Assembly (NCBI RefSeq): GCF_014196225.1 | Contig: NZ_JACIDI010000012.1 | Coordinates: 22,079-86,078, forward strand | Reading direction: 5' to 3' | Source: Bacteroides pyogenes | Lineage (GTDB): Bacteria > Bacteroidota > Bacteroidia > Bacteroidales > Bacteroidaceae | DNA: 64,000 bases | Shown here: one piece after another, positions 1-8,370 of the stretch | Layout of the letters: each line of letters starts with the position of its first letter | How positions within the stretch are numbered: the first letter of the stretch is position 1 | The notes under the pieces: generated by a model | What the model was told of the DNA's origin: nothing | Seen by the model: only the letters and a program-made list of their open reading frames with translations | Databases searched by the model: none | Program-made: the position numbers and the translations under genes

Positions 1-190
1 TGTGCTGCTTTTCGAAATCTGGTGGAACAAAGGGGCTGGCAGAATCAAACGAAGGCTTTCCGTGATGAAACAGCTGAAGGATGAAGCTGTGCTGCTTTTC
101 GAAATCCGGTGGAACAAAGGGGCTGGCAGAATCAAACGAAGGCTTTCCGTGATGAAACAGCTGAAGGATGAAGCTGTGCTGCTCTGCGGA
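1..190. repeat. 87-bp tandem repeat, window edge
   Basis: Two full copies and the start of a third, with unit starts at 1, 88 and 175. The first two copies are almost identical and the third diverges after about 10 bases. Because 87 is a multiple of three, a frame stays open through the array (2-199), but I see no signal peptide, domain or ribosome site and do not call a gene. The array may extend left of the window. Confidence 0.9.
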
Positions 191-254
191 ATCCGGTGAA
201 ACGGAAGCTTCCTTTTCTCGAAGCTTTTGTTTTATTCACCCGGCCTGCGGATGT

Positions 255-345
255 ACGTCAAGCCCCGTTTGTGGTTTGCTATTCAACTGCACATAAAAAA
301 GCTCTTCGAATTTCAGTTGCACGTCAAGCTCCGTTTGTGGTTTGC
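255..345. repeat. 66-bp direct duplication
   Basis: A 25-base segment starting ACGTCAAGC and ending GTGGTTTGC occurs at 255-279 and again at 321-345 with one mismatch, exactly 66 bp apart. It lies just downstream of the sodB terminator. One of many loci in this window with this spacing. Confidence 0.8.
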
Positions 346-356
346 GGGTAATAAAT

Positions 357-387
357 AAGGGGCTGTCGTTTCTCCGGACAGCCCCTT
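357..387 (-). terminator. sodB terminator
   Basis: Perfect 11-bp stem (357-367 with 377-387) around a 9-nt loop, followed on the minus strand by a T-rich run. It lies about 45 bp past the sodB stop codon and is a good intrinsic terminator for that gene. Confidence 0.85.
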
Positions 388-430
388 GTCATAGTCAGGC
401 AGCATCTGCCTTTTTTCTGTTTCCTATCGG

Positions 431-1012
431 TTAGTATCTTTTTTCCACTACCTCCCAGTCGATGATGCTCCACAGAGCTTCGACGTGATCGGCGCGGCGG
501 TTCTGGTAATCCAGATAGTACGAATGTTCCCATACGTCGAAACCGAGCAGCGGTTTCAATCCTGCACGCACCGGGTTGCTGCCGTTCGCTTCTTTGGTGA
601 TGTGCAGCTTGCCGTTCTTGTCTGCCGACAGCCATGCCCATCCCGAGCCGAACAATCCGACAGCGGCGGCGTTGAACTCTTTCTTGAAGTTTTCGAAACT
701 TCCGAAATCGCGCTTGATCGCCTCTCCCAATTTTCCGCACGGCTCCTTCTTCGAGGGTTTCGGTGCAAATTGAAGGAAGTACAGGTTGTGGTTCAATACT
801 TGTCCGGCGTTATTGAAGATCGCGCCGTCGGGGGCGGAAGCTACTATCTCTTCTACGGTTTTGCCCTCGAACTCTGTTCCCGGAACAAGGTTGTTGAGGT
901 TGTTCACGTATGCTTGCAGGTGCTTTCCGTAGTGGAAATCTATTGTTTGCTGACTGATTACAGGTTCCAAAGCATTGTTCGCGTATGGAAGTTTTGGCAT
1001 TTCATAAGTCAT
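431..1012 (-). CDS. sodB: Superoxide dismutase (Fe/Mn family)
   Basis: Converts superoxide to oxygen and hydrogen peroxide in the cytoplasm. The 193-residue product matches the Bacteroides iron/manganese-cambialistic enzyme in length and pattern. The metal ligands of the family are all visible: His27, His75, Asp159 and His163 (DVWEH motif). The reading frame is open 12 codons further upstream, but the start MTYEMPKL at 1012 is the family start and the upstream residues (MNTILMSLIMMI) do not look native. Single-gene unit with its own terminator, divergent from pcrA. The gene is highly conserved in this group and the assignment is secure; which metal it uses cannot be read from the sequence. 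Confidence 0.97.
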   Translation of the reverse strand: MTYEMPKLPYANNALEPVISQQTIDFHYGKHLQAYVNNLNNLVPGTEFEGKTVEEIVASAPDGAIFNNAGQVLNHNLYFLQFAPKPSKKEPCGKLGEAIKRDFGSFENFKKEFNAAAVGLFGSGWAWLSADKNGKLHITKEANGSNPVRAGLKPLLGFDVWEHSYYLDYQNRRADHVEALWSIIDWEVVEKRY

Positions 1013-1166
1013 AATCATCATTATTAAAGACATTAATATAGTGTTCATAAATCTCTGTTTTAGGGATTCATTATACTAACGGTGTTTGTCTGTAAAATGT
1101 TCATCGCGGTTTGTGAAATACAACCTTAAAATAATACAAAACCCCTTTATTCTCGCAATAATAGTT

Positions 1167-1174
1167 TATTTTTG
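1167..1174 (+). promoter_or_regulatory. Candidate -7 box for pcrA
   Basis: TATTTTTG fits the Bacteroides -7 consensus TAnnTTTG and lies about 66 bp before the pcrA start. No convincing -33 TTTG is seen at the right spacing, so this is only a candidate. Confidence 0.4.
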
Positions 1175-1239
1175 TCCTGTCGGATTCTTCGTGGCAATGC
1201 GGCCATACGGAGCGCATCCGTCGGGACGATTTTAGGACA

Positions 1240-3582
1240 ATGAGCATGGATACCAAATATAGAGACGAATTGAATGAAGGCCAATACGCTGCGGTGGCTT
1301 ACAACGACGGTCCCTCGCTGGTGATAGCCGGTGCCGGTTCGGGAAAAACGCGCGTGCTGACGTATAAGATTGCTTACCTGCTGGAGGAAGGATATCAGCC
1401 GTGGAATATACTCGCGCTGACTTTCACCAACAAGGCCGCGCGCGAGATGAAAGAGCGTATCGCCTGCCGGGTAGGTGCGGAGAAGGCGCGCTACCTGTGG
1501 ATGGGCACGTTCCACTCCATCTTTTCGCGCATCCTGCGTGCGGAAGCGCAGCATATCGGGTTCACTTCGCGGTTTACCATCTATGACGCTGCCGACACCA
1601 AAAGCCTCCTGCGGTCTGTTATCAAGGAGATGGGGCTGGATGAGAAGGTGTACAAGCCCGGACTTGTGCAGGCGCGCATATCGAACGCGAAGAATCATCT
1701 GGTGCTTCCGGCGGGATATGCCGCCAACAGGGAGGCTTACGAAGCGGACAGGGCGGCGAGGGTTCCGGCAATACGCGATATATACAGGATGTACTGGGAG
1801 CGTTGCCGACAGTCGGGGGCTATGGATTTCGACGACTTGCTGGTGTACACATACATGCTGTTCCGCGACTTTCCGGAGGTGTTGGCACGCTATCGCGAGC
1901 AGTTCCGTTATGTCTTGGTAGACGAGTATCAGGACACGAATTACGCCCAGCATACCATCGTGCTGCAACTTACCGAAGCGAACCGCCGGGTTTGCGTTGT
2001 GGGCGACGATGCCCAGAGCATCTACTCTTTCCGTGGCGCGGACATCGATAATATTCTTTATTTCACGAAGATATATCCCGAAACCAAAGTCTTTAAGCTG
2101 GAGCAGAACTATCGTTCCACGCAGATGATCGTGAGCGCTGCCAACAGCCTGATCGAGAAGAACGAGCGGCGGATACCGAAAGCCGTATTCTCCGAAAAAG
2201 ACAAGGGAGAACCCATAGGCGTGTTTCAAGCATACAGCGATGTGGAAGAAGGGGAGATCGTGGTGAACAAAATAGCCGGCCTGCGCCGCGAATATGCGTA
2301 CGGATACGGCGATTATGCCGTATTGTATCGCACGAATGCCCAGAGCCGTATCTTTGAAGAGGCGTTGAGGAAGCGAGGCATACCGTATAAGATTTACGGG
2401 GGACTCTCTTTCTATCAGCGCAAAGAGATAAAGGATGTGATAGCTTACTTCCGTCTGGTGGTGAACCCTGACGATGAGGAGGCGTTTAAGCGGGTGGTCA
2501 ACTACCCTGCGCGCGGAATCGGCGAGACTACCGTGGGAAAAATCATATCGGCCGCCACGGCTCATGGGGTGAGCCTTTGGCAGGTTGTGTGCGAGCCGCT
2601 GGCATACGGGCTCGAGATTCACAAAGGCACGCATGCCAAGCTGCAAGGCTTCCGCGAGCTGATAGAGAGCTTTATCGCCGATCAATCCGAGAAGAACGCT
2701 TACGAGGCAGGAACGGATATCATTCGACGGTCGGGCATCATGAACGAGCTGTATCAGGACTCTTCGCCCGAGAACCTGAGCCGTCAGGAAAACATTCAGG
2801 AGCTGGCGAACGGGATGAATGACTTTTGCGCCTTGCGGCAGGAAGAGGGCAACCCGAATATCTCCCTGATCGATTTCTTGTCTGAAGTGTCGCTGTTCTC
2901 CGACTTGGACACGGACGAAACGGATGAGGGGGAGAAAGTGACGCTGATGACGGTTCATTCCGCCAAGGGATTGGAGTTCAAGAATGTCTTCGTGGTGGGG
3001 CTGGAAGAAAACCTGTTTCCGAGCGGCATGGCGGGAGATTCTCCCCGTGCGCTGGAAGAAGAGCGCCGGCTGTTCTATGTCGCCATCACCCGTGCCGAGG
3101 AGCATTGCTTCTTGTCTTTCTCGAAAACCCGTTTTCGGTACGGAAAGATGGAATTCGGAACTCCCAGTCGCTTCTTGCGCGATATAGATACCCGCTACCT
3201 TAAACTCTCCTCCGCTCATTCCGTAAGCCGGCAGCCCGAACGGTTGTATCACCGAGAGGAGGTTGCAGGCTCCGAGCTTCCGAGAAAACTGAAGAAGGTG
3301 ACCGCCGCGCTTGCCGACCGTTCTCCCGCTTCGCAGGATCCGGCATCCATGCATGGATTGCAGGCCGCAGGAATGGAGCAAGGCACATCGGGGATGGAAG
3401 GGGATCCGGCAAACATGTATGGATTGCGGGCGGGACAGAGGATAGAGCACGAACGTTTCGGTTCGGGAGATGTGCTGAAAGTAGAGGGAAGCGGCGATAA
3501 CGCAAAGGCCACCATCCGTTTCGAAAATGTAGGCGAGAAACAGCTGTTGCTGCGTTTTGCACGCTTTAAAGTAATCGAATGA
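1240..3582 (+). CDS. pcrA: UvrD/PcrA-type superfamily 1 DNA helicase
   Basis: ATP-driven 3'-5' DNA helicase for repair and replication-fork maintenance. All SF1A motifs are present: Walker A AGAGSGKT (residues 30-37), TFTNKAA (motif Ia), DEYQDT (about 228-233), QSIYSFRGAD (about 259-268), MTVHSAKGLEF (motif V) and LFYVAITRAE (motif VI). The last 50 residues (RIEHERFGSGDVLKVEG onward) form the small C-terminal domain that binds RNA polymerase in PcrA. Length (780 residues) is normal. The linker before that domain, about residues 700-732, contains a 22-residue duplication (DPASMHGLQAAG / DPANMYGLRAG) made by a 66-bp DNA repeat, which is unlikely to be ancestral. A start at Met3 (1246) is equally possible. 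The following lipoprotein gene begins 19 bp downstream. Confidence 0.95.
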   Translation: MSMDTKYRDELNEGQYAAVAYNDGPSLVIAGAGSGKTRVLTYKIAYLLEEGYQPWNILALTFTNKAAREMKERIACRVGAEKARYLWMGTFHSIFSRILRAEAQHIGFTSRFTIYDAADTKSLLRSVIKEMGLDEKVYKPGLVQARISNAKNHLVLPAGYAANREAYEADRAARVPAIRDIYRMYWERCRQSGAMDFDDLLVYTYMLFRDFPEVLARYREQFRYVLVDEYQDTNYAQHTIVLQLTEANRRVCVVGDDAQSIYSFRGADIDNILYFTKIYPETKVFKLEQNYRSTQMIVSAANSLIEKNERRIPKAVFSEKDKGEPIGVFQAYSDVEEGEIVVNKIAGLRREYAYGYGDYAVLYRTNAQSRIFEEALRKRGIPYKIYGGLSFYQRKEIKDVIAYFRLVVNPDDEEAFKRVVNYPARGIGETTVGKIISAATAHGVSLWQVVCEPLAYGLEIHKGTHAKLQGFRELIESFIADQSEKNAYEAGTDIIRRSGIMNELYQDSSPENLSRQENIQELANGMNDFCALRQEEGNPNISLIDFLSEVSLFSDLDTDETDEGEKVTLMTVHSAKGLEFKNVFVVGLEENLFPSGMAGDSPRALEEERRLFYVAITRAEEHCFLSFSKTRFRYGKMEFGTPSRFLRDIDTRYLKLSSAHSVSRQPERLYHREEVAGSELPRKLKKVTAALADRSPASQDPASMHGLQAAGMEQGTSGMEGDPANMYGLRAGQRIEHERFGSGDVLKVEGSGDNAKATIRFENVGEKQLLLRFARFKVIE
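3336..3435. repeat. 66-bp in-frame duplication inside pcrA
   Basis: Segments beginning GGATCCGGCA at 3336 and 3402 are near-identical for about 32 bases and lie exactly 66 bp (22 codons) apart. They sit in the poorly conserved linker between the helicase core and the C-terminal domain. Confidence 0.85.
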
Positions 3583-3601
3583 ACCAATTAAAACGACGAA
3601 T

Positions 3602-4273
3602 ATGATGAACAGACAATTAACATCCATTTTATTGGCCGCTCTTTTGCTGAGCGGATGTGCGTCCGGACGTATGGGAAGCCCTGCTGCCATCGGTGTGGGG
3701 GCGTCTATCGGAGGAAATATCGGCGGCGCCGTAGGCGGAATTATCGGAGAAAGCGAGGGGGGATGGAGAGGCGGATATCGCGGTTCGGCCATCGGAACGA
3801 TTGTGGGTACGGTTGCCGGAGCCGCCATCGGGCATGTGATGACCGCCCCTAAAAGCGAGAAGACAGAGGAGAGGGGTTATACCCCTGAGGTGGTGGAGCG
3901 ATACCCTTCGGCACGACATGCCGTTTCGCAATTGAAACTGAGCAAGCTTCGTTTTATCGACGACAACCGGAATCAGGCAATCGATGCCGGTGAGAGTTGC
4001 AAGATTATCTTCGAAGTGATGAACGAAGGGAAGCATCCTGCTTATAATATCGTTCCGGTGGTGCAAACGGTAGGCAGGGTCAGACATATCGGTATTTCCT
4101 CTACGGTGATGATCGAAGAGATTCTTCCGGGCGAAGGCATTAAGTACACGGCTACTGTTTATGCCGGGAAAAAACTGAAGAGCGGAGAGGTGTTATTCCG
4201 TGTGGCGGTTGCGGAAGCGAATGGGGCGATTTGCGACATTCAGGAGTTTTCGTTACCTGCCCGGGGGCGTTAG
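3602..4273 (+). CDS. Glycine-zipper lipoprotein with C-terminal beta domain
   Basis: Function not recognised. The 223-residue product has a lipoprotein signal (hydrophobic stretch then LLSGC, Cys about residue 19), a glycine-zipper segment (about residues 26-80, many GxxxG spacings such as GASIGGNIGGAVGG) as found in envelope proteins that insert in membranes, then a soluble domain (about 105-220) that resembles a CARDB/transglutaminase-like Ig fold (FIDDNRNQAIDAGESCKI, a phrase typical of such domains). It probably sits in the periplasm or outer membrane. It follows pcrA by 19 bp and may be co-transcribed, though no functional link is evident. A repeat-filled gap follows. ATG at 3602 and 3605 are both possible starts. 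Confidence 0.8.
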   Translation: MMNRQLTSILLAALLLSGCASGRMGSPAAIGVGASIGGNIGGAVGGIIGESEGGWRGGYRGSAIGTIVGTVAGAAIGHVMTAPKSEKTEERGYTPEVVERYPSARHAVSQLKLSKLRFIDDNRNQAIDAGESCKIIFEVMNEGKHPAYNIVPVVQTVGRVRHIGISSTVMIEEILPGEGIKYTATVYAGKKLKSGEVLFRVAVAEANGAICDIQEFSLPARGR

Positions 4274-4387
4274 GTTGCCTGCTGCCGCTGGCATTTATTA
4301 TCTGTTTTCTCGTTTACGCCGCGAACGAACATCGGCGTCAGGTTGCCTGTTGCCGCTGATAGGGGGGCGGCAGTGTCTGCGCAGATC

Positions 4388-4830
4388 TTCCTGCGTTGAA
4401 CGCTATATTCCTGTTCGGTGGGAATATTGCCCGGCGCAAAACTGAAGAGGCCTGTAATATTGTCCGTGTTGTGGTCGCAGTTTGCGGGAAAGGTTCGCAG
4501 TGGTAATGCTAAAAGCAGTTTTCCTGCATTGAACGCTATATTCTTGTGCGTAGTGAATATTGCCCGTTGCAAAGCTGAAGGGGCCTGTAATATTGTCCGT
4601 GCCGTACTCGTAGTTTGCGGGAAAGGCGATAGTATGCGCTGCGCTTTGCTCAGGTTGCCTTCGCGAGTCCGTGTCATGCTCGCAGTTTGCGGGAAAGGCG
4701 ATAGCGGCGTGGTTCGATCAATTCTTGAGGCTGCCGATTCTATATTCGGAATTGCCGAAAAGGTTCGCAACGGCAATGTTAAAAGCAGTTTTCCTGCGGT
4801 GAACGTCATGCTCGCAGCTTGTTGCGGCAG
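4388..4830. repeat. About 133-bp imperfect tandem repeat, intergenic
   Basis: The 860-bp gap between the lipoprotein and nspC is mostly repeat. TTCCTGC-x-TTGAACGCTATATTC starts at 4388 and 4521, and GGCCTGTAATATTGTCCGTG at 4449 and 4582, giving a 133-bp period (close to 2 x 66.5). A third, decayed copy of the first block lies at 4791 (about two periods on). GTTTGCGGGAAAGG recurs at about 4479, 4612 and 4687. Long open frames run through both strands here but have no domain features; I treat the region as non-coding. Confidence 0.8.
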
Positions 4831-4908
4831 TGATGATTGTATGGTTTGATAAACCTTGAGATTCCTGATATTTATAGTTGGCGGGAGTTATTGATAACTC
4901 TCAGGCCG

Positions 4909-5010
4909 AACAAACTCCCGGACTCGGACTAACAAACTCTCGGACATCACCGACTTTCCGTTTCTGCGTATTATCAGGCAACTCGGACTCAGGTTAACAA
5001 ACTCTCGAAC
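4909..5010. repeat. 22/65-bp spaced repeat
   Basis: AACAAACTC occurs at 4909, 4931 and 4996, so copies are 22 and 65 bp apart, each followed by CCGG or TCGG/TCGA. ACTCGGACT precedes two of them. It lies directly upstream of the nspC promoter region. Confidence 0.65.
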
Positions 5011-5031
5011 CCGGGCAAATTAATTTCGGGT

Positions 5032-5067
5032 TTTGGAACAAATGTTTTACTTTTTATTGTAAGTTTG
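5032..5067 (+). promoter_or_regulatory. Candidate nspC promoter
   Basis: TAAGTTTG at 5060-5067 matches the Bacteroides -7 box, with TTTG at 5032-5035 upstream. The 24-bp spacer is longer than the usual 19-21. The predicted start of transcription is about 60 bp before the nspC ATG. Confidence 0.5.
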
Positions 5068-5132
5068 CAACTCAATTCATGCAGATAAAGTGGCTGTGAA
5101 TTTGAAATCACAATCATCTTACCGATATAATT

Positions 5133-6272
5133 ATGATAGATTTTACACAATTTCCTTCCCCTTGCTACATCATGGAGGAGGAGCTTCTGAGAAGAAATTT
5201 GAGTTTGATAAAAAGCGTTGCCGACCGTGCGGGGGTAGAGATTATTCTTGCTTTCAAGTCATTTGCCATGTGGCGCTCTTTCCCCATATTCCGCGAATAT
5301 GTAGATCATTCCACCGCAAGCTCCGTATACGAAGCCTGTTTGGCTTTCGAGGAGTTCGGCAGCAAGGCGCATACCTATTCGCCTGCGTATACGGAGGAGG
5401 ATTTCCCCGAGATTATGCGTTGCAGCAGCCACATCACTTTCAACTCTCCCGGTCAGTTCCGGCGTTTCTACCCGATGATAGAGGCCGATGGCAACCGTAT
5501 CTCCTGCGGCATTCGCGTGAATCCGGAGTACTCGGAGGTGGAGACGGAGCTTTATAATCCCTGTGCACCCGGAACCCGCTTCGGGGTAACGGCCGACTTG
5601 TTGCCCGACGTATTGCCGCATGGCATAGAAGGGTTTCATTGCCACTGCCACTGCGAATCCTCGTCTTTTGAACTGGAACGCACCTTGCATCACCTGGAAA
5701 AAAGGTTCTCCCGTTGGTTCCCTCAGATAAAGTGGCTGAATCTGGGAGGAGGGCATCTGATGACCCGCAAAGACTACGACACAGAGCATTTGATCCGTCT
5801 GCTGAAAGAGTTGAAGTCGCGCTATCCTCATCTGCGGATTATCCTCGAGCCCGGATCGGCCTTTACCTGGCAAACGGGAGTGCTGACATCCGAAGTGGTG
5901 GATATTGTAGAAAATCGAGGCATTAAAACGGCTATTCTGAATGTGAGCTTTACCTGCCACATGCCCGACTGCCTCGAAATGCCCTATCAGCCGGCAGTGC
6001 GTGGAGCCGAAGCGGGAAATGAAGGAAAATACATCTACCGCTTGGGAGGCAACTCCTGTCTGAGCGGCGACTACATGGGGTTTTGGAGTTTCGACCACGA
6101 ACTGCAAACGGGCGAACGCATCATATTCGAAGACATGATTCACTATACAATGGTGAAAACCACAATGTTCAACGGTATCCATCATCCTGCCATCGCTTTA
6201 TGGACGAAAGAGGGAAAGGCACAGATATACAAACGTTTTTCTTATGAAGACTATCGCGACAGAATGAGTTGA
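5133..6272 (+). CDS. nspC: Carboxynorspermidine/carboxyspermidine decarboxylase
   Basis: PLP enzyme that decarboxylates carboxyspermidine (or carboxynorspermidine), the last step of the alternative spermidine route used by Bacteroides. The 379-residue protein has the alanine-racemase-fold pattern: PLP lysine in ILAFKSF (Lys42), HCHCHCESS for substrate and cofactor contacts, LNLGGGH for phosphate binding, LEPGSAF, and the C-terminal catalytic segment NVSFTCHMPDC and GNSCLSGDYMG. Length and order are typical. The start (MIDFTQFPSPCYIME) is the family start and follows a candidate promoter. The partner dehydrogenase is not adjacent. Downstream comes the tRNA cluster. Confidence 0.95.
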   Translation: MIDFTQFPSPCYIMEEELLRRNLSLIKSVADRAGVEIILAFKSFAMWRSFPIFREYVDHSTASSVYEACLAFEEFGSKAHTYSPAYTEEDFPEIMRCSSHITFNSPGQFRRFYPMIEADGNRISCGIRVNPEYSEVETELYNPCAPGTRFGVTADLLPDVLPHGIEGFHCHCHCESSSFELERTLHHLEKRFSRWFPQIKWLNLGGGHLMTRKDYDTEHLIRLLKELKSRYPHLRIILEPGSAFTWQTGVLTSEVVDIVENRGIKTAILNVSFTCHMPDCLEMPYQPAVRGAEAGNEGKYIYRLGGNSCLSGDYMGFWSFDHELQTGERIIFEDMIHYTMVKTTMFNGIHHPAIALWTKEGKAQIYKRFSYEDYRDRMS

Positions 6273-6382
6273 TTATCAAAACAATTGTTTTTACGGTGCT
6301 CAGGCTGCTGTTAGAATCTTGTAAAAAAGATGATGGAATGTTTGCAAATTTACAGAAAATGGCTACCTTTGCAACCGCAAAT

Positions 6383-6455
6383 GCGGAAATAGCTCAGTTG
6401 GTAGAGCATAACCTTGCCAAGGTTAGGGTCGCGAGTTCGAGTCTCGTTTTCCGCT
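6383..6455 (+). tRNA. tRNA-Gly (GCC), copy 1
   Basis: 73-nt cloverleaf: acceptor GCGGAAA/TTTCCGC, D arm GCTC..GAGC, anticodon loop TTGCCAA, T loop TTCGAGT. The bases right after the discriminator read CCA, so the 3' CCA may be encoded. Confidence 0.97.
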
Positions 6456-6488
6456 CCAACATCTTTGATATATTGGAATAAATCTTTT

Positions 6489-6570
6489 GCCCAGGTGGCG
6501 GAATTGGTAGACGCGCACGTTTCAGGTGCGTGTGTCGAGAGGCATGCAGGTTCGAGTCCTGTTCTGGGCA
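6489..6570 (+). tRNA. tRNA-Leu (CAG), copy 1
   Basis: 82-nt class II tRNA with a long variable arm. Acceptor GCCCAGG pairs with TCTGGGC; anticodon loop TTCAGGT gives CAG. 3' CCA not encoded. Confidence 0.96.
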
Positions 6571-6595
6571 CAAAGATTGAGCTTTAATTACTAAT

Positions 6596-6679
6596 GGAGA
6601 GGTGGCGGAATTGGTAGACGCGCTACTTTGAGGGGGTAGTGACAGCAATGTCGTGGGAGTTCGAGTCTCCTTCTCTTCA
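6596..6679 (+). tRNA. tRNA-Leu (GAG)
   Basis: 84-nt class II tRNA. Acceptor GGAGAGG pairs with TCTCTTC (two wobble pairs); anticodon stem CTACT/GGTAG with loop TTGAGGG gives GAG. It is the only intact GAG-Leu copy here; a decayed copy follows in the next repeat block. Confidence 0.95.
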
Positions 6680-6697
6680 CAACAAATTAAGGTGTAT

Positions 6698-6770
6698 GCG
6701 GAAATAGCTCAGTTGGTAGAGCATAACCTTGCCAAGGTTAGGGTCGCGAGTTCGAGTCTCGTTTTCCGCT
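6698..6770 (+). tRNA. tRNA-Gly (GCC), copy 2
   Basis: Identical to copy 1 and exactly 315 bp downstream of it. The spacer that follows is also identical, showing a recent block duplication. Confidence 0.97.
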
Positions 6771-6803
6771 CCAACATCTTTGATATATTGGAATAAATCT
6801 TTT

Positions 6804-6885
6804 GCCCAGGTGGCGGAATTGGTAGACGCGCACGTTTCAGGTGCGTGTGTCGAGAGGCATGCAGGTTCGAGTCCTGTTCTGGGCA
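6804..6885 (+). tRNA. tRNA-Leu (CAG), copy 2
   Basis: Identical to copy 1, again at +315 bp. Confidence 0.96.
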
Positions 6886-6935
6886 CAAGTGCGACAGTGA
6901 TGTCGCGGGAGTTCAATAGTTCATATCTTTACAAT
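6886..6935 (+). pseudogene. Remnant of tRNA-Leu (GAG), 3' half only
   Basis: The sequence AGTGCGACAGTGATGTCG followed by CGGGAGTTC lines up with the variable arm and T stem of the intact tRNA-Leu(GAG) at about 6641-6664, but the 5' half and anticodon are missing and the T loop and acceptor are mutated. The second block (257 bp to the next Gly tRNA) is 58 bp shorter than the first (315 bp), consistent with an internal deletion. Confidence 0.8.
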
Positions 6936-6954
6936 GATTTAAAGGTTTTTTGTT

Positions 6955-7027
6955 GCGGAAATAGCTCAGTTGGTAGAGCATAACCTTGCCAAGGTTAGGG
7001 TCGCGAGTTCGAGTCTCGTTTTCCGCT
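6955..7027 (+). tRNA. tRNA-Gly (GCC), copy 3
   Basis: Identical 73-nt body to copies 1 and 2. Here the discriminator is followed by CAG, so CCA is not encoded, and the downstream spacer is unrelated. Confidence 0.97.
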
Positions 7028-7118
7028 CAGAACAGAAGAAGATTTGAGGGCGATCGAAACAAATTGCAGGTAATTTCATCTGCAGTTTGTTTTTTTATTG
7101 CTTCTTTATTAGAACATC

Positions 7119-7161
7119 AAAAGCCGTCGCAGCCGGATGATTTCAAGTTGCGACGGCTTTT
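7119..7161. terminator. Terminator after the tRNA cluster
   Basis: Perfect 13-bp stem (7119-7131 with 7149-7161) rich in GC, 17-nt loop, A-tract before and T-tract after. It works in either direction: end of the tRNA operon on plus. The 155 bp between it and the thioredoxin stop show nothing recognisable. Confidence 0.9.
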
Positions 7162-7316
7162 TGTTTTTACGTATTGTTTATAGACACGTTATCAGCTCAC
7201 TTGCGGTTTCGGTGTGAGGTCTCTTTTTGTTTTTACACATTCTTTATAAACCCGGAGGCCTTAGGCGCGAACTATTTCCCGTGTTTTTCGCTTTCGGACA
7301 TCATTCTTTTTGCGGC

Positions 7317-7679
7317 TCAACGGGTAAAAAACGTTTGCTCGATCAGCTTCTTCAGTTGAGCCTTATTTAACGTGCCGAGTTTCATCATCGTCTTTCCATC
7401 CGTGTTGCAAAGCAGCAAGTTGGGTATAGTGCGGATGTTGAATGCCTTTTCCAGTTCCGGCTCTTGGTCGATATCCACTTTGTAGATGTCTATTTTTCCG
7501 TTATATTCGTTGGCCAATTGTTCCAGAATCGGGTCGAGATTCTTGCAATACACGCACCAAGGAGCATGGAAGTCGACAATGCAAGGCTTGTCGCCTTTAA
7601 ATTGCCAATTGCCGGGATAAGTCGAATAATCTCCTACTTTTTCTATAAAACTCTTTTGGGTCAAGCCTATGGTCTTCAT
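7317..7679 (-). CDS. Thioredoxin-like protein with WCVYC active site
   Basis: Cytoplasmic thiol-disulfide oxidoreductase of the thioredoxin fold. The start is taken at MKTIGLTQKSF (7679), giving 120 residues; the 21 upstream codons (ending KKRKC) look untranslated. Fold signatures are present: CIVDFHAPWCVYCKNLDPIL, KVDIDQEPELEKAFNIRTIPNLLL with the cis-proline, then a C-terminal helix. The redox dipeptide is Val-Tyr instead of the Gly-Pro of classical thioredoxin, which should shift redox potential and partners. No signal peptide, so not a ResA-type periplasmic protein. Stands alone, followed upstream by a repeat array. Confidence 0.9.
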   Translation of the reverse strand: MKTIGLTQKSFIEKVGDYSTYPGNWQFKGDKPCIVDFHAPWCVYCKNLDPILEQLANEYNGKIDIYKVDIDQEPELEKAFNIRTIPNLLLCNTDGKTMMKLGTLNKAQLKKLIEQTFFTR

Positions 7680-7771
7680 ACATTTTCGTTTTTTAGATGT
7701 TGTGAGAAATGAAATATTTCTTTGTATAATACAACTATGCACCCGAAAATGTTTCGAAGAAAATTAGTTGC

Positions 7772-8219
7772 GAGCCGTTTCTGCCCTTTTACTCGCTGAG
7801 AGATGAGGGCTTCGAAGTGAAGAAGCCTGTGCCCATTGAGCCATTTCTACCTTTTCACTTGCTGAGAGATAAGGGGCTCGAAGTGAAGAAGCCTGTGCTC
7901 GTCGAGCTATTTCTGCCTTTTCACTTGCTGAGAGATGAGGGTTTCGAAGTGAAGAAGCCTGTGCCCATTGAGCCATTTCTGCCTTTTCACTTGCTGAGAG
8001 ATAAGGGTCTCGAAGTGAAGAAGCCTGTGCTCGTTGAGCTATTTCTGCCCTTTTACTCGCTGAGAGATGAGGGCTTCGAAGTGAAGAAGCCTGTGCCCAT
8101 TGAGCCATTTCTACCTTTTCACTTGCTGAGAGATAAGGGTCTCGAAGTGAAGAAGCTTGTGCCCGTTGAGCTATTTCTGCCTTTTCACTTGCTGATGGAT
8201 AAGGGCTTATAAGTGGAAA
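7772..8219. repeat. 66-bp tandem array, about 6.7 copies
   Basis: GAAGTGAAGAAGC starts at 7814, 7880, 7946, 8012, 8078 and 8144: exactly 66 bp each time. Two unit types alternate (one with CCCATTGAGCCA, one with CTCGTTGAGCTA or similar), so there is a 132-bp higher-order unit. Both strands stay open through the array (22-residue repeats such as LPFHLLRDKGLEVKKPV on plus and AQWAQASSLR on minus), but no start, signal or domain supports translation. The remaining 220 bp to the next gene stop are AT-rich with one inverted repeat. Confidence 0.97.
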
Positions 8220-8370
8220 GCTTTGTTGACATTAAGGGCGCTGAAAAAGTTCCCGTTTCGTGAGAGCCTTTGTCGCTTTGCTTGTAGATTATAAATAAAG
8301 TACGTCTCCCTGAGTTTTTATGCCATATAATATGGATTTTTAAGTTTTTGGTCTATATAGATTAATATTG

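Noticed and set aside
1147..3828. 893-codon minus-strand frame opposite pcrA
   Set aside because: Shadow of a GC-rich coding strand; its translation has no domain, whereas the plus strand has all SF1 helicase motifs. The same applies to long frames opposite the second FtsX permease (26759-28981) and relA (33902-35875).
4418..4849. 143-codon frame between the lipoprotein and nspC
   Set aside because: Made of the 133-bp repeat units; an overlapping frame on the other strand is of similar length; no coding features.
7764..8212. Repeat proteins encoded by the 66-bp array on either strand
   Set aside because: Frames are open only because 66 is a multiple of 3; no ribosome site, signal or domain, and both strands are open equally.
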